From: Diplosphaera chodatii | Lineage: Eukaryota; Chlorophyta; Trebouxiophyceae; Prasiolales; Stichococcaceae | Direction of reading: 5' to 3' | DNA length: 64,000 bases | Assembly (NCBI GenBank): GCA_032358165.1 | Contig: JAALGY010000051.1 | Span: forward strand, 682,001-746,000 | In this document: in pieces, positions 11,013-22,035 of the stretch | Layout of the letters: the number at the start of each line of letters is the position of its first letter | Position numbering within the stretch: the first letter of the stretch is position 1 | The notes under the pieces: generated by a model | The model's input: only the letters and a program-made list of their open reading frames with translations | Told to the model about the DNA's origin: nothing | The model's database searches: none | Made by a program: the position numbers and the translations under genes

Positions 11013-14000
11013 ATGCCTGCACTTGGCGCTGCTGCGATGCTCAAGCGCCTGGTGGTGGTGCAGGATAACGAGGTGCACTGCATTGTCTGTTATGTTATGC
11101 TGCATCGTTGGTGTCATATCAACATTCCCACTGATTCGACATCGGTTGCGCTTCTTGTAGGTCCATTCGGTGCTCATTGCAATCCGCGCCTTCTTCTGCG
11201 TACGCCAAAGCTGTGCACCATCACAGACCCATATCTGCGCTGAAGAATACATTTGTATCAGTACTCTACTCTCAATAACAGGAAAGTTGATCTGGACTGG
11301 CGCAGGTGCTATCAGCGTATTATTTGCTGCTGCCAGTACGAGATGAGGCAGCAGTGGCGCTGGGTACGCCGCCAAGCACATGCACGAGATGCCGCTGTTA
11401 GAGTGATGCAAGCCTTTTCACTCCACGGTCATTCAGCGATGATCACATGCATTGATCTTATCTGGCAGGGTCCCAGATGCTACCGCGGCTGTTTGGAGCG
11501 TCATTGCCTATAACCCTTGTGGCTGCGCCTGCCGCCAGCGCATTCCTGGGCCGCCCGGGTGTCAGCCGCGACCGCGCCGTGCATCAGCTGTATCGGATCT
11601 TAGCAGCTTCAATCATCGGTGGGCAGCAGTGCGGTGTGGTGCAGATCTGAAATGCAGATGTCATGCGGGGGAGTGTGAGAGGTGCAATCTATTGCCATAT
11701 GTCCGACATGTTTGAATTAATAGCATGAGAGCAAGTCAAGACATTGTTGAGATCACTGCAGGTTTTGCTATCCTGCACTGGATAGTAATTGCGCCAGATT
11801 CAGCGCCCCAGCAGCATGGCAGCAACAACAGCAGTAATGCAGCAGCAGCAGCAGCAGCAGCAGCAGCTGCCCGCAGGCAGCAGGCAGCCCGGCAGGAGCG
11901 GCTGCACCAGGGCTTTGCCGACATGCAGGGAAGCAAAATGCGGGGCAGTAAACAGGAGGGCATCCTCCAGAATGTTGGCAAAGACAGCCAGGAGGACCGG
12001 ACAGCACGTGCTCTGCAGCAGATCAGCGGAAGCACAGACGGCAGCGCCAGTGAGCATAACAGTCTCGGCAGAGCCCTGCAGCAGATCGTGTCCATCAGGG
12101 GCAACGGCAGCGGCACAGGTGGTGGCTTAGCACTGCTCACAAAACCAAGCCTTGGTGACAGGATGGCATCACATAGCCTGCTGGGCAGCCCCCAGCAGTT
12201 GGTGCGGGCTGTTTTCTACCTATGGGTCTCGGCTGCAAACCTAGTGGCAGTTTCTACGATGTGGGCTCGTGCAGCCGACGCATTTGACACAAGTGCAGCA
12301 GCCAGGTAGGCAAGCAATGTGGTCATATCATGTGATCAACATGTCCTGTCTTCAGCTGCCTGTGCTTTGATAACCTGTGCAGCATGCGGCACTCATGTGC
12401 TCAACGACCCCTGATATGCAGGCTGTTCGGGCTTCTTGGGGCGGGTGCAACTGCCGGGCAGCTTGCTGCATCTGCTGTGGCGGGGTCTGCTGCAGCGGCA
12501 GCACGTCAGATACCATTGCTTGCCGCGGCGCTGCCTGCGCTGCTGATGCTGGGTGCGTCAGCTGGCATCTGCGATAAGGATGGTGATCTGCGGCTGTTTG
12601 TGGTTCGCAAGATATCAGCAGTCATGTGCCATCTGTGCATGTGCAACAGAAGGGATGTGCTGCAGGCGCGGCAGCACTGCTGGAAGCTGCTGGAGCGTCT
12701 GCGGCTCAGCTACTGCCAGCAAAGGCGACAGCAGGAAGCAGTAAGACCTACAACCACAGCCAGGTTGGTAGATCTCCATTGACTGCTGAAGTTGTAGGGT
12801 AGGGACTGAACCACTTAACAAGGACAGACTGGGTTTGCAGGGAGGTACCTCAGGCTTTGTAGAGGGGTTCCGCCTCATTGCTTCATCAGGGTACCTCCGT
12901 CTGGTGGCGCTGTTTGTGGTAAGCCCGCGTCCCAACATTGTCGCATACTGCTTCGTCACCCCAGCGATCCACCTTCAGATGACAGATGTGCTACCATATG
13001 ACTGCAGGGTCTCAACTATGTCGTGAGCTCGGCCTTCTACTTCGAGAAGGCAGCTGTTGCGGCCACCGGCATGGCCTCGGCGGCCTCGCGCACCGCCCTG
13101 TTTGCTGCGATCAATGGCGCCTCTGCCGCCATCATCGGCATTGTGCAAGTCAGCATGACGAGCACATCCCTGAGTGACCAGCACTGGAAGCAATGCAGCG
13201 GCAGCCTCAAGCATATCAATGTCACGCTGGGAAGCAGGAGCCCTGAAACACCAGCTGTGATGCTGCTATCTAGTTGAAACGCACTGCGATTTGCTGAGCA
13301 GCTGGATGATACAGCAAAGCTTTGCACAAATGCATTCCCATGCAGGTGCTGTTCACTGGCCGTCTGCTGCGAACCCTCAGCGCAAGTGCTTCATTGGCCG
13401 CCCTGCCTTTGACAGCCGGCGTGCTCATGGCAGCCATCACTTTGAGTCCAACTCCAGCCACAGTGGCAGGCGCTGAAGTTCTGCGAAAGGTAGCTGCCCT
13501 GTCTCTTCTTTGCTGTTGCTGTTAGGCTGGGGGTGTATGGCACAGCAAGTAGCTTGTGCTGTAGAAAACGAGCGAATTGCAGGGCAACACCACACTGCTG
13601 GTCTGCAAAACTCACCTGGATCACTGCTATTTCCCACTGGCTCTGCAGGTCGTGGCGTATGGCATTGCACGACCAGCCCGCGAGGTGCTGTTTACTGTGG
13701 TGTCCAGAGACGAGAAGTACCGGGCGAAGGTGTTTGTGCTTGGCCGCAGATGAAATCCGTACTGTAAAGCACACCCACTGTATGCAAAGCGGGTTCAACC
13801 TGCTTCGTCCCAGTGGGCCAGTTGCCACAGCAGCACGGCACGGCTTGACACTCATCAGTAGTGTCCCTTGGTCACTGCAGAGCCAGCTCTCGCTCCAATT
13901 TGCGAATCAACAACCTGCTGCTACTGACCAACTGCAGGTGGTGCTCGACACCCTCGTGCAGCGCGTCGGCGATGCAGTGGCGGCAGCCGGCTTTGCCACA

Positions 14001-14126
14001 GTGTCGGGGAGGCTGGGCCCGGCAGGGTTTGCCGCTTGCGTCATCCCGCTCTGCATGGCCTGGGCAGCGCTTGGCGTGGATCTTGGCAGGCGTCAGCAGG
14101 CGTGCTGTCATCATGAACTCAGATAA
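11013..14126 (+). CDS. TLC/Npt-type nucleotide-transporter-like MFS membrane protein
   Basis: Exons: 11013-11072, 11161-11199, 11306-11363, 11469-11618, 11762-12305, 12422-12740, 12841-12918, 13008-13148, 13346-13489, 13649-13729, 13938-14126; 1803 nt, 600 aa. Family landmarks of ATP/ADP (NTP/NDP) translocases are present: AYYLLLPVRDE early, AVFYLWVSAANLVAVSTMWA, LFGLLGAGATAGQLAAS, AFYFEKAAVAATG, and IARPAREVLFTVVSRDEKYR followed by VLDTLVQRVGDA. Many segments are hydrophobic and membrane-spanning. Exon 5 inserts about 100 hydrophilic residues, including about 11 Ala in a row, between membrane segments. The 12422-12740 exon reads through a basic stretch that could hide an unrecognised intron (about 12575-12665). 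The substrate cannot be read from sequence. Plastidic NTT proteins exchange ATP for ADP, but this may be the broader MFS relative. Confidence 0.75.
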
Positions 14127-14957
14127 CTGTGCCACAGCCGTGAACTTGGTCCTGGACGCTGCATGCTGACTCGGGGTGGAGAGGCGTGTGAGCTGGCACC
14201 ATCCTGCAGCCGCTCCCACGCACAGATCAAATGTTGGTTCTTTCCGTAGCTCCTTCCTTTTGATGCCCCCGAGGGGATAACCCGGACTGCTTGCAGGCTC
14301 GGGCGACAGCAGCTGCAGCAAAGCGCCGGCAAGAGGAGGTCCTATAAGATGGTGGACGGGGACCATGGTTGGGCCATGCTTGCGGCAAAGCTAGCGCCCT
14401 GCCGCTGGTAGGCCACCAGACGTCTTGACGCCTGGCGCTATGCACATGGACGCACGGTATGCTGCCGATGCACTCAATGAGCTGTACCACTCCTGTAACG
14501 TTCCGGCTGAACCACGTTTTGCAGCCCAACTCACTGATAGCGTGTGCAACCGTTTGTGCAGGTTGTGGGCACACACCCACCAAAAGCCTTGCTGGGCAGC
14601 GCCGCCGATGAACCCGGCAGACGGAGCATCATCGTATTGAAATTGAGACGCTTACTGCAGATGCTTGGCATGGTTTCACTGTGAATCATGTCAGGTGTGC
14701 CTTCGGTGTACATTGGGTGTTTAGGTGGTAAACCTATTTGAGATGATCGAGTTTAAGAGTCCCGTCATGCACTGCTTGAAGCTGGCCAACGTGCAACCTT
14801 GTCAACTAGCCGCAGCAGCCGTTTGCAGCATCAAGCACCAAGCTTTCTACGGACAGCAGAGCACGAGCAGCCACAGCCTGCCTGAGGATTCGCCACCGCC
14901 CCTCGACAGTTGCCTGCTGGATTCTGCAAGCGACCCACATAATCAGCGGCAGCAGCC
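14127..14957. other. No firm gene; 3' UTR of the transporter and 5' region of SYLF paralog 3
   Basis: TGTAA at 14494-14498 could be the transporter's poly(A) signal. An open segment at 14562-14681 after an acceptor-like CAG (VVGTHPPKALLGSAADEPG) might be an alternative last exon of the transporter joined through a GC donor. I prefer the simpler stop at 14124. Confidence 0.3.
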
Positions 14958-17932
14958 ATGGTGTCGGACACCAAGGTCTGATGCCGCAGCCAATTGGCTT
15001 GCAAAGCAGTATGTGGTGTATACGTTGTCGAACTGGCCGTCATCAACACACACTGAAGTTGCTCAGCATGCACACTAGCTTATTGGAAGCAAAAATTACA
15101 CCTCCTCCATCACATGCTGCAGACTTGGGATAGGATCCAGCAAGAGGTGGATGGGTGAGCGGGGTATTACCATGGCTGTGCTCAGAACTGCAGTGCAAAG
15201 GCACAGCGCATCGCCACCTGTGTATGTGGGGACTCAGCACATGTGCCTGCGCCTGACATACGCCTCTGGCTACCGTGGGTACAGCATTGCTCGATACCAA
15301 AGAAAGCATCTGCCCTGCAGGGCACAGAAGCTGCTGCGCAAGGTCACAGGTGCTCTCGTGGCTGCTTTGTGCCTGCTCATGCTGCATACGTAGTGGTGTC
15401 AGCTGAATCAGCGAACAAGCCAGTGTTGCACATCAGCATAGAAAGCAACAGCTGCGCTGACGTGCCGCAGACCCCAACGACCCCGACTTCTCGGTGAACG
15501 GCGACCCTGCTGTGACGCCCCGGGACATTGTGCAGGCGCCTGGCATCGTGTTCCACCTCCTCAAGAAGGTGCTTGTTTCAGAATCTGGCCTCCTGCCTGG
15601 GCCCTGGAACAAGGATGCGCTGCAGGCTGGCAGCGCTGAAGCTGACAACACTGATCCATGGGGGCCAGTACGTTCGTAGTCTTCATTGGTGTCGACCACT
15701 GACCGCGCGAGCTGTTGACGTAGGCTGGTGTGGGCATTGGCGTGCTGTCGGTGCGATTCTCACAAAATGCGACTGCACATGTGTGGTAAAGTGGGTGGCC
15801 GGCATTGGCATGTGTGTCTCCTTTGTGCTGCTGAGGAACAGCACGTCTGATGCACTTCCGCATGTCTGTGCAGGGAAGAGGGTTCGTGCTCAAGAAGTTG
15901 CAGACCCCTGATGGTCGCGTGTGCTGGTCTGCGCCGCTGTTCTTCCGGGTCCGGAACTTTTTGTTCAATCCCTGCTCTTATTACTATAGATATGACCATG
16001 CGCTGTGCACGTTGCCAGCGTGCAAGCTGCCCACAAGTGGCAAGGCTCCTGAACGCAAGCCTGCTGCTGCTGCTGACCGCTGCAGGTGACTGGCGTGTCT
16101 CTGGGCGCCATAGTGGGCTGGTAGATTTTCCTCCCCTATGTGTCTTTCTGCAGATCAGCTCCAATCTCTGCTGCCATGGTGTTGTCTGCTGCCATGGTGT
16201 TGTCTAAGCCACATGCTGCATTGTTGCAGGGAGAAGATTGAGACGCTGGTAGGTCGGCGGCATGCTTGCCTGACCTACAAGTGGTTGCTACCTGTGTTGC
16301 ATGCGACATCTGTCGGTGGTTTTGGTGTGGAAGTGTCATCGCGGTATCGTGTTCGCTGAGCACCTATGCTGCGCCACTGCAGGTGCTGCCTGCCACAGTG
16401 AACGATGTCCACCAGTACCTTGAGCCGAAGGTGAGCAACCAGTTGCTCCTGTGCGTGCCTTGCAACTATGCGCCACCATGCACTGTGGGCAGCTCATACA
16501 CCTGGCATGTATGTGCTAATTGTCCAGCAGCACACCACACAGCTCCCCAGACAGCAACGACGCAACCAACTGGACATGACGCTGCACCAATGCAGAGCAG
16601 CTACGGTCTGGACTGGGGGTTTGGCGCCGGCCACCAGGTGGCGACGCCCCAAGCGCCTGACCGGGAGCCCCTCAGTGTGAGTCCTGGCTCCTCATATCCT
16701 CAGTACCCCAGGTATATGAGAACATATGCATTTGTGCAGCCGCCTGCAGAAGCGTCGTGACAACACCTTCTGTTATGGTTGTGACGCAATGCTGCGTGGG
16801 TTGAGCAGTCTTTGACAACAAGCTAGTGTGGAAGTGCGCAAAGACCTGTCGTAGCATCAGCATGGCTGGGCTGCAGACCATGTGCAGACAATGCAACCAG
16901 CTGGTGAATGACTAGCTTGCAGACGCACGAGATATGTTGCTGTGATCTGCAGCACGCCAGCCCCCGTGTGTTCAGCTACACTGACCACTCCGGCATCATC
17001 GACATCTCGCTCAAGGGTGCAAACATCCAACGCGATGTGCGCTGCCATCTGCTCCGGTGCACGGTGTCCTCTCCCAAGAGATGCTGTCCCGCGAGAACGG
17101 CACCTGCTTCCCTGCAGTGCAAGTGATGACGGTGCGATCAAAGGTGAGTCTGACTACGTTCCTCCATGTCCGCTACATGCAGGACCACACCATCGAGCTG
17201 ATCTACGGGGCATCCACCCATCCGCGCGCCATCCTCGATGGGCAGGTGTGGTGCTGTGTTCCCCCTGCAGCTGACGAGCTGCTACTGCTTGGAGCTGCAG
17301 ATCACCCTGCAAGTGGGCATTCCTTGTGTTGAACTGTCCGGACGAAGCTGTACATCATTGGACGGAGCTCCGAAACTGTGTGTTGTGCTGTCAGCAGATT
17401 CCGCCGCCGACTCAGTTCAAGGTGATTGTGGTGCATCAATGATGATGGTCTTAGGTCTGCCCGATGGAAAGCCAGATGCAGTAGCGTTGACCAAACAATC
17501 TGACAGGCCTTGACAGAACCAGCCTTGGTACCTTTGCAGCCTGTGTATGAGGAGCTCAGACGGATTGTTGACCGTTACAACACCACCGCCAGCCTCCCCG
17601 ACAACACCGACACCCCAGTGCGTTTGCCTCCACTGCTTGCACCAAACAAGTGCTCAGCAACCCAGCTCACAGTGAGCTTGCACACTTCCGTCCAGAGGTG
17701 CGCGCCAGCAACCGGCAGTTTGTGTCTCTTGCAGCGTCGACATTGGAGGGGCAGCCTGTCCCATTTCAAGGCATCATCAAGTTCTCTGCTGCTTTCGCAG
17801 GTGGTCTACATCTCGGTCCAGGAGTATGTGCAGCTGGCAGAGGCCCCCACCTACCCGGCGTACAATGCGGCAACCCGCACCGGCACCGCACCTCTGGACA
17901 CCTCGATGCCCGACCCGATGGCTGACTTCTGA
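14958..17932 (+). CDS. SYLF-domain protein, paralog 3
   Basis: Fifteen exons: 14958-14975, 15141-15154, 15321-15349, 15471-15568, 15724-15750, 15874-15948, 16086-16120, 16230-16248, 16383-16430, 16596-16676, 16953-17036, 17183-17245, 17398-17421, 17540-17617, 17801-17932; 825 nt, 274 aa. Exons of 29, 98, 27 and 35 nt have the same lengths and phases as in paralog 1. Matching segments are AQKLLRKVTDPNDPDF, AVTPRDIVQAPGIVFHLLKK, GRGFVLKKLQTPDG, WSAPLFFR, VTGVSLGAIVGW, YGLDWGFGAG, VFSYTDHSGIIDISLKG and IELIYGASTHPRAILDG. The ATG at 14958 (gccATGG) with its 18-nt first exon and the 14-nt second exon are chosen by phase and by comparison with paralog 1, and are the weakest part. As in paralog 1, a Pro-rich hinge and YEELRR helix follow the SYLF fold. 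Confidence 0.75.
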
Positions 17933-18883
17933 CAGGGTACGTACCCAGCTCACATGTGGGAAACAGTTGCAGACTGCTATCCAGGCATCCATTCTGGCAG
18001 CATACCATGCATCTTCATCCAGGCAGAAATCGTACCTCATGTGCACGCCCCTGTATGTAACCCATCCCAACAAGTATGGCGCTTGTGCCGTGTGCCGCCT
18101 CTGCTGCAGGGGGCACCGAAGCAGCAGACGATGTCAACACGTTCTCAGTGGTGCTGCAGATACTGGTGCAGGTTTCGCACGCATGACTGCAGCTGTGATG
18201 TTACGAGCTGCATGATGCAGCTACACAGCAAGCAAGCCCGCTACAATTCTGCCGCTTGCTGCCAGGGCAGGGAGCAGACATCGAACGGCAACAAACTGGC
18301 TAAGCAAATCATTCAGATGGATCGTGGCGATGCGGAGTCTGATGCGCTTGCCAGCGGAGGTGTAGACTGGCAGAGAACCCTGTTGCCATTGCCTGCAAGT
18401 TGCAGTTGCAAGTGCAAGGTTAGAGTTGTTGTGTCACATGCTGGAGATTGGTGCTGATGACAAGACATCGATGGTGTGATGCTGTCTCAGCATGTTGTCG
18501 ACATCTTTGTCACGCTAGTTCACATTGGTGGTGTATCAGGAGGGTAGACTGTGTGTTTGCATAACTGTGAAAGATCCAGAAAGTCCTACAAGAGAAAGTC
18601 CTGCAAGAGAAAGTCCTGCTGCTGCAGAACAGTGAACGAGCATACAACCGAAGCTGCTGGTGGGTTTCTGTGCAATACTATGTACATCTTCACCGCCCCA
18701 GATCATCATGTACCATCATCCCAGACACTGTACTCAAGCTGTGTAACGTCAGGTGCAAATCCGTCCACCGTCGTCTTGACAGGGCCACCGATCCCACACC
18801 TACATGCTCGATGTCCACACAGGGCCAGGTGCCAGTTTGCGTAGCAGCAAACACCCTACTTTATCAAGTGACACCAAGGCTGT
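17933..18883. other. Region without a recognised gene
   Basis: Scattered open segments on the + strand (18114-18184, 18211-18450) look weakly protein-like but do not join into a model. The 15-base tandem repeat at 18578-18620 is the only clear structure. It lies between convergent genes and may be mostly untranslated. Confidence 0.3.
18578..18620 (+). repeat. 15-base tandem repeat, about 2.9 copies
   Basis: The unit agaaagtcctgcaag (first copy has tacaag) repeats at 18578-18592, 18593-18607 and partly at 18608-18620. Because 15 is a multiple of 3 it would encode a five-residue repeat if translated, but no gene model covers it convincingly. Confidence 0.8.
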
Positions 18884-21800
18884 TCAAGCTTCGGGCTCGC
18901 TCGTGTGTGAAACAGCAGCACCCTCGCTAGGCTTTGTGGCGGCAGAAGCCTTTGGGTCCTGCTTACAATGAAGTATCGCAGTACGCCTCTGCAGGATCAC
19001 CCGAAGGTTATAGACTTCTGCTGTGCTCCAGTTGACAACCACTTCGCAGCTCTGAACAGCTGCGCGCTTCCTGCAAGCAAGCAGGTGGATGGCCTGATGC
19101 ATGCGCTGCCTGACCAACCTGCGCAGTCTCTGCAGAGGGACGGCGGGGCACAGCGTCGATGGGAGAGCCGAAGGGGACGTCAGAGGGTGGCGGGGCGCGT
19201 GCAGGCGTGCGCAGCTGGCCGCCACCTGCATATGCACACAGCACGAGGTTCAGTCCCACCTGCGACGCACATGAAGCCTGCACTGATTTAACCCACATTA
19301 TATGTTGAATCTCCGTGGTCGTAAGCAACATGGACAAGGGCAACAGCCAGGCTGCAGCCCTGACCCTCAGCTTGCGCCTGCAGCTGCATCTCCTGCAGCT
19401 GCTGCGTCGGCGGCGGCTGCAGGCCGCCATCAGAGCCCTCAGCCGCTGCGGCTGGTGGCGGAGGCGCGTCATGCAGGGGCGGGGGAATTGACGGCTGCGG
19501 TGCCTGCAGCTGCGCAGAGGTGCCGGGGACGGCGGCGCCGTGCGGCTGCAGCGGCGCCGACTCTGGGTCGGACAGCGCACGCAGGGAGATATTGCGCCGC
19601 AGCTGCTGTGGAGACATCGGCGGCGCCGAGTTGGCACGGCCCACTCTGGCCACCTGCGAGCCGTTAACACTATCGAACATGTAGTTATGGCGTAGAGTCT
19701 AGCAGCCACAGCCACATCAAAGGCAGAAATGTAGGAGTGACCCAGCTGTGCGAGTTTGCTGCTACCACCAGGGTTTGCATGGCATGGACGTGACTCTGTT
19801 GCACAGTGCAGCGAGGCACCTGCTGCGGAGGATGGTTCCAGGGGAAGCGCTGTCGAGGCGGCACCAGGTGGAAGCCCTGCCGCTGCAGCGTCAGGATGGG
19901 GTCGGCGGGGTCGACGAAGGGCGGCGGCGGCGGCGGGGGCTGCTGCGGCAGGAAGCGTTGCAGGGTGGGCGCCGAAGCGCTGCGCACCGTCCTGCCCGTC
20001 GGCACCACTTGGGCCGAGGGGTTGGCCGCAGGCCGGGGCACGGAATGGCGCCGGCTTGGGTGCTGCAAGTGTACCATCGTGGTTTTGAGGAGAGTTGCGA
20101 ACATGGAGAAAAGGTCTCTTGATACGAAGTGCACCAGTATACCCGTTAGATCTGGCTACGGTGGCCTTGGAATGCTTGCATGCAGCATGCCATGGCCAGC
20201 GCTCACCAGTGGTGGGCGTGGCGCAGGGCGAGAGGGGGGTCGCTGGCCGTGTGGTGGCGGTGGGGGGGGCAGCGGCGCCGACAAGTAGTGGTGGTCGTGC
20301 ACGGCCAGCGCTTGCAGCACCTGCTGGGACGGGGACTGCTGCACCTGCACCCAATACATGCACACAGCTTTGCGAATGGTTGGCAGGAGGGCTGGCTGGA
20401 TCGAATCCAGTTTTGAGACCGACAGTGCTCCAGCCAGCCTGCCAGACGCTGGCATGCAGCCCATTCCTCTATATATCGAGCAGAGGATACGGTGAAAAGG
20501 TGCGCCACGACCCCCATGCAACCTGCTCAGGCAGTAGGAAACGTTGCCCGGCACCTGCTGCGGTTGCTGCGGCCACGGGGGCATCTGGCTTGGCAACAAC
20601 GGCAGTGGAGGCAGGCCCGGGCCGGCGCCGGCAGATGAGTGCTGCGGCGGGAACGCTGGGATGGTGGGACCCGACAGCAGCAGGCGTGGCACGCTGCCAG
20701 TCTGCACAGCTGGTGACCGTGGGTGCTGCAATGGTGCTGGCTGCCACCGCGCAAGCTCTGCACATTCTGGCCGTGAGCTCAAATTCACACTCAGCATCGG
20801 TTGGAGTCAGCACAGTGCTTCGCCACACATATTGGTCGTACCATGATGTCAAGAGCATATTTGCTGCACAGTGCCATGGAGCCAGGCATCAGACCTGATG
20901 ACTGCATGAGCTGCTGCAGGTATGGCAGCGCTGGAGGAAGCGAAGGGTGCATGGGGCATGGCTGCAGCGGCGGCTGCTGCTGCTGCTGCACTTGCGCCAT
21001 TCCCCCCGTAGGCATCAGGGAGGGCATGCTGGGCATGAAGTTGTGCCGCACAGCACGGGGTTGCGTCTGCAGTGGCGGCCGCTGCTGCTGCTGCTGCTGC
21101 ACCTGCAGTGACGACTGTTGCAGTGACAGGGCTGGCGGCGCGGCGGCCGGCGGCCTCTGGTGGAGCGGCTGGCGCTGCTGTCTGCGGCGGTCGCGCGCCC
21201 TGACAGGCGGCTGCGCAGCGGGCGGCACCCCTGCAGTGTGGCCGACGCCTTGTAACATTGTAGCAAGCTTGTAGTCAGGTGATCGGTTGTATATGAATGA
21301 ACACAAGCTCACCCCTGCTCGCACCCTGCACTTCCAATAGCGCACTGCACTAATCTTGTCATTGCAGCAGATGCTACTGTAGCACCTTGTCTGGTGCTGG
21401 TAGCTTGGCCCAAGTGCAGACGCTGCACCGGCTGCCCAGTGGCTATGGACTGCAGCAAAGCCACTTCATATGTTGCAGCCACAAAGGCAACTGACGACAT
21501 CTGGGCGATACATTCTGCATGTACCATCAAAACCACGCCTGCAGTGTGATCCTTAGTCGTGAAACATGCTGTCTGGCATAAGCAGCGTACCCGCAGGCTG
21601 ATGTACAGGGGCTGCGACTCTGCAGGTGGTGGAAAGTCGCCCAGCAGCAGGCGCTTGGCCGCACTTTCATTGCCTGCATGACGAGTCATGAGATCAACAA
21701 ACAGGCCATGGTTATGTACACCACATGTCCGACCACAGGGAGGGCTGTAGCAGCATGTACACAGGTGTCACGGCTTACAACAAGGATCGAGTGTGTAGTG

Positions 21801-22035
21801 TGCAGAGGACGCATACTGACCTGTGATGCCGTATATGCTGGTAATGCGGTCCTCATCACGCCACACCTCTGCCTCTGCAACAGCAGCACCACATGGCTTG
21901 GCAGAGGGTGCAGCACAACGTCACCTGACAGCTCACCTGAACCCTTACACAGAGGCAACAGCACTATCGCTGCACAAGCAGGCCAGGCACTTGTCAGGGT
22001 CATGGCCGTTGGCGAGCCATCCAGCAGCACCCAGA
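18884..22035 (-). CDS. Gln/Pro-rich protein of unknown function (C-terminal part of a larger gene)
   Basis: Coding blocks on the minus strand include about 21885-21820 (AEVWRDEDRITSIYGITG), 21674-21597 (AKRLLLGDFPPPAESQPLY), 21511-21388 (QMSSVAFVAATYEVALLQSI), then a long disordered part: 21290-20880 (poly-Gln runs, MPSMPSLMPTGGMAQ), 20740-20480, 20345-20200, 20070-19810 (nine-proline run), 19680-19330 and 19230-19140. A last exon, DPKASAATKPSEGAAV, ends at the stop at 18884-18886. Folded-looking segments precede more than 500 residues of Gln, Pro, Ala and Ser, as in transcriptional co-regulators or RNA-granule proteins. I do not recognise the family. Exon joins are approximate and the true start lies upstream, possibly beyond 24 kb. 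Confidence 0.5.

Noticed and set aside
14562..14681. Possible extra last exon of the transporter-like gene
   Set aside because: It would need a GC donor (CAG|GCGTGC) and yields no conserved ending; the in-frame stop at 14124 is simpler.
20095..20898. 267-codon + open frame
   Set aside because: Antisense reading of the Gln/Pro-rich locus; CAG-rich sequence stays open in several frames.
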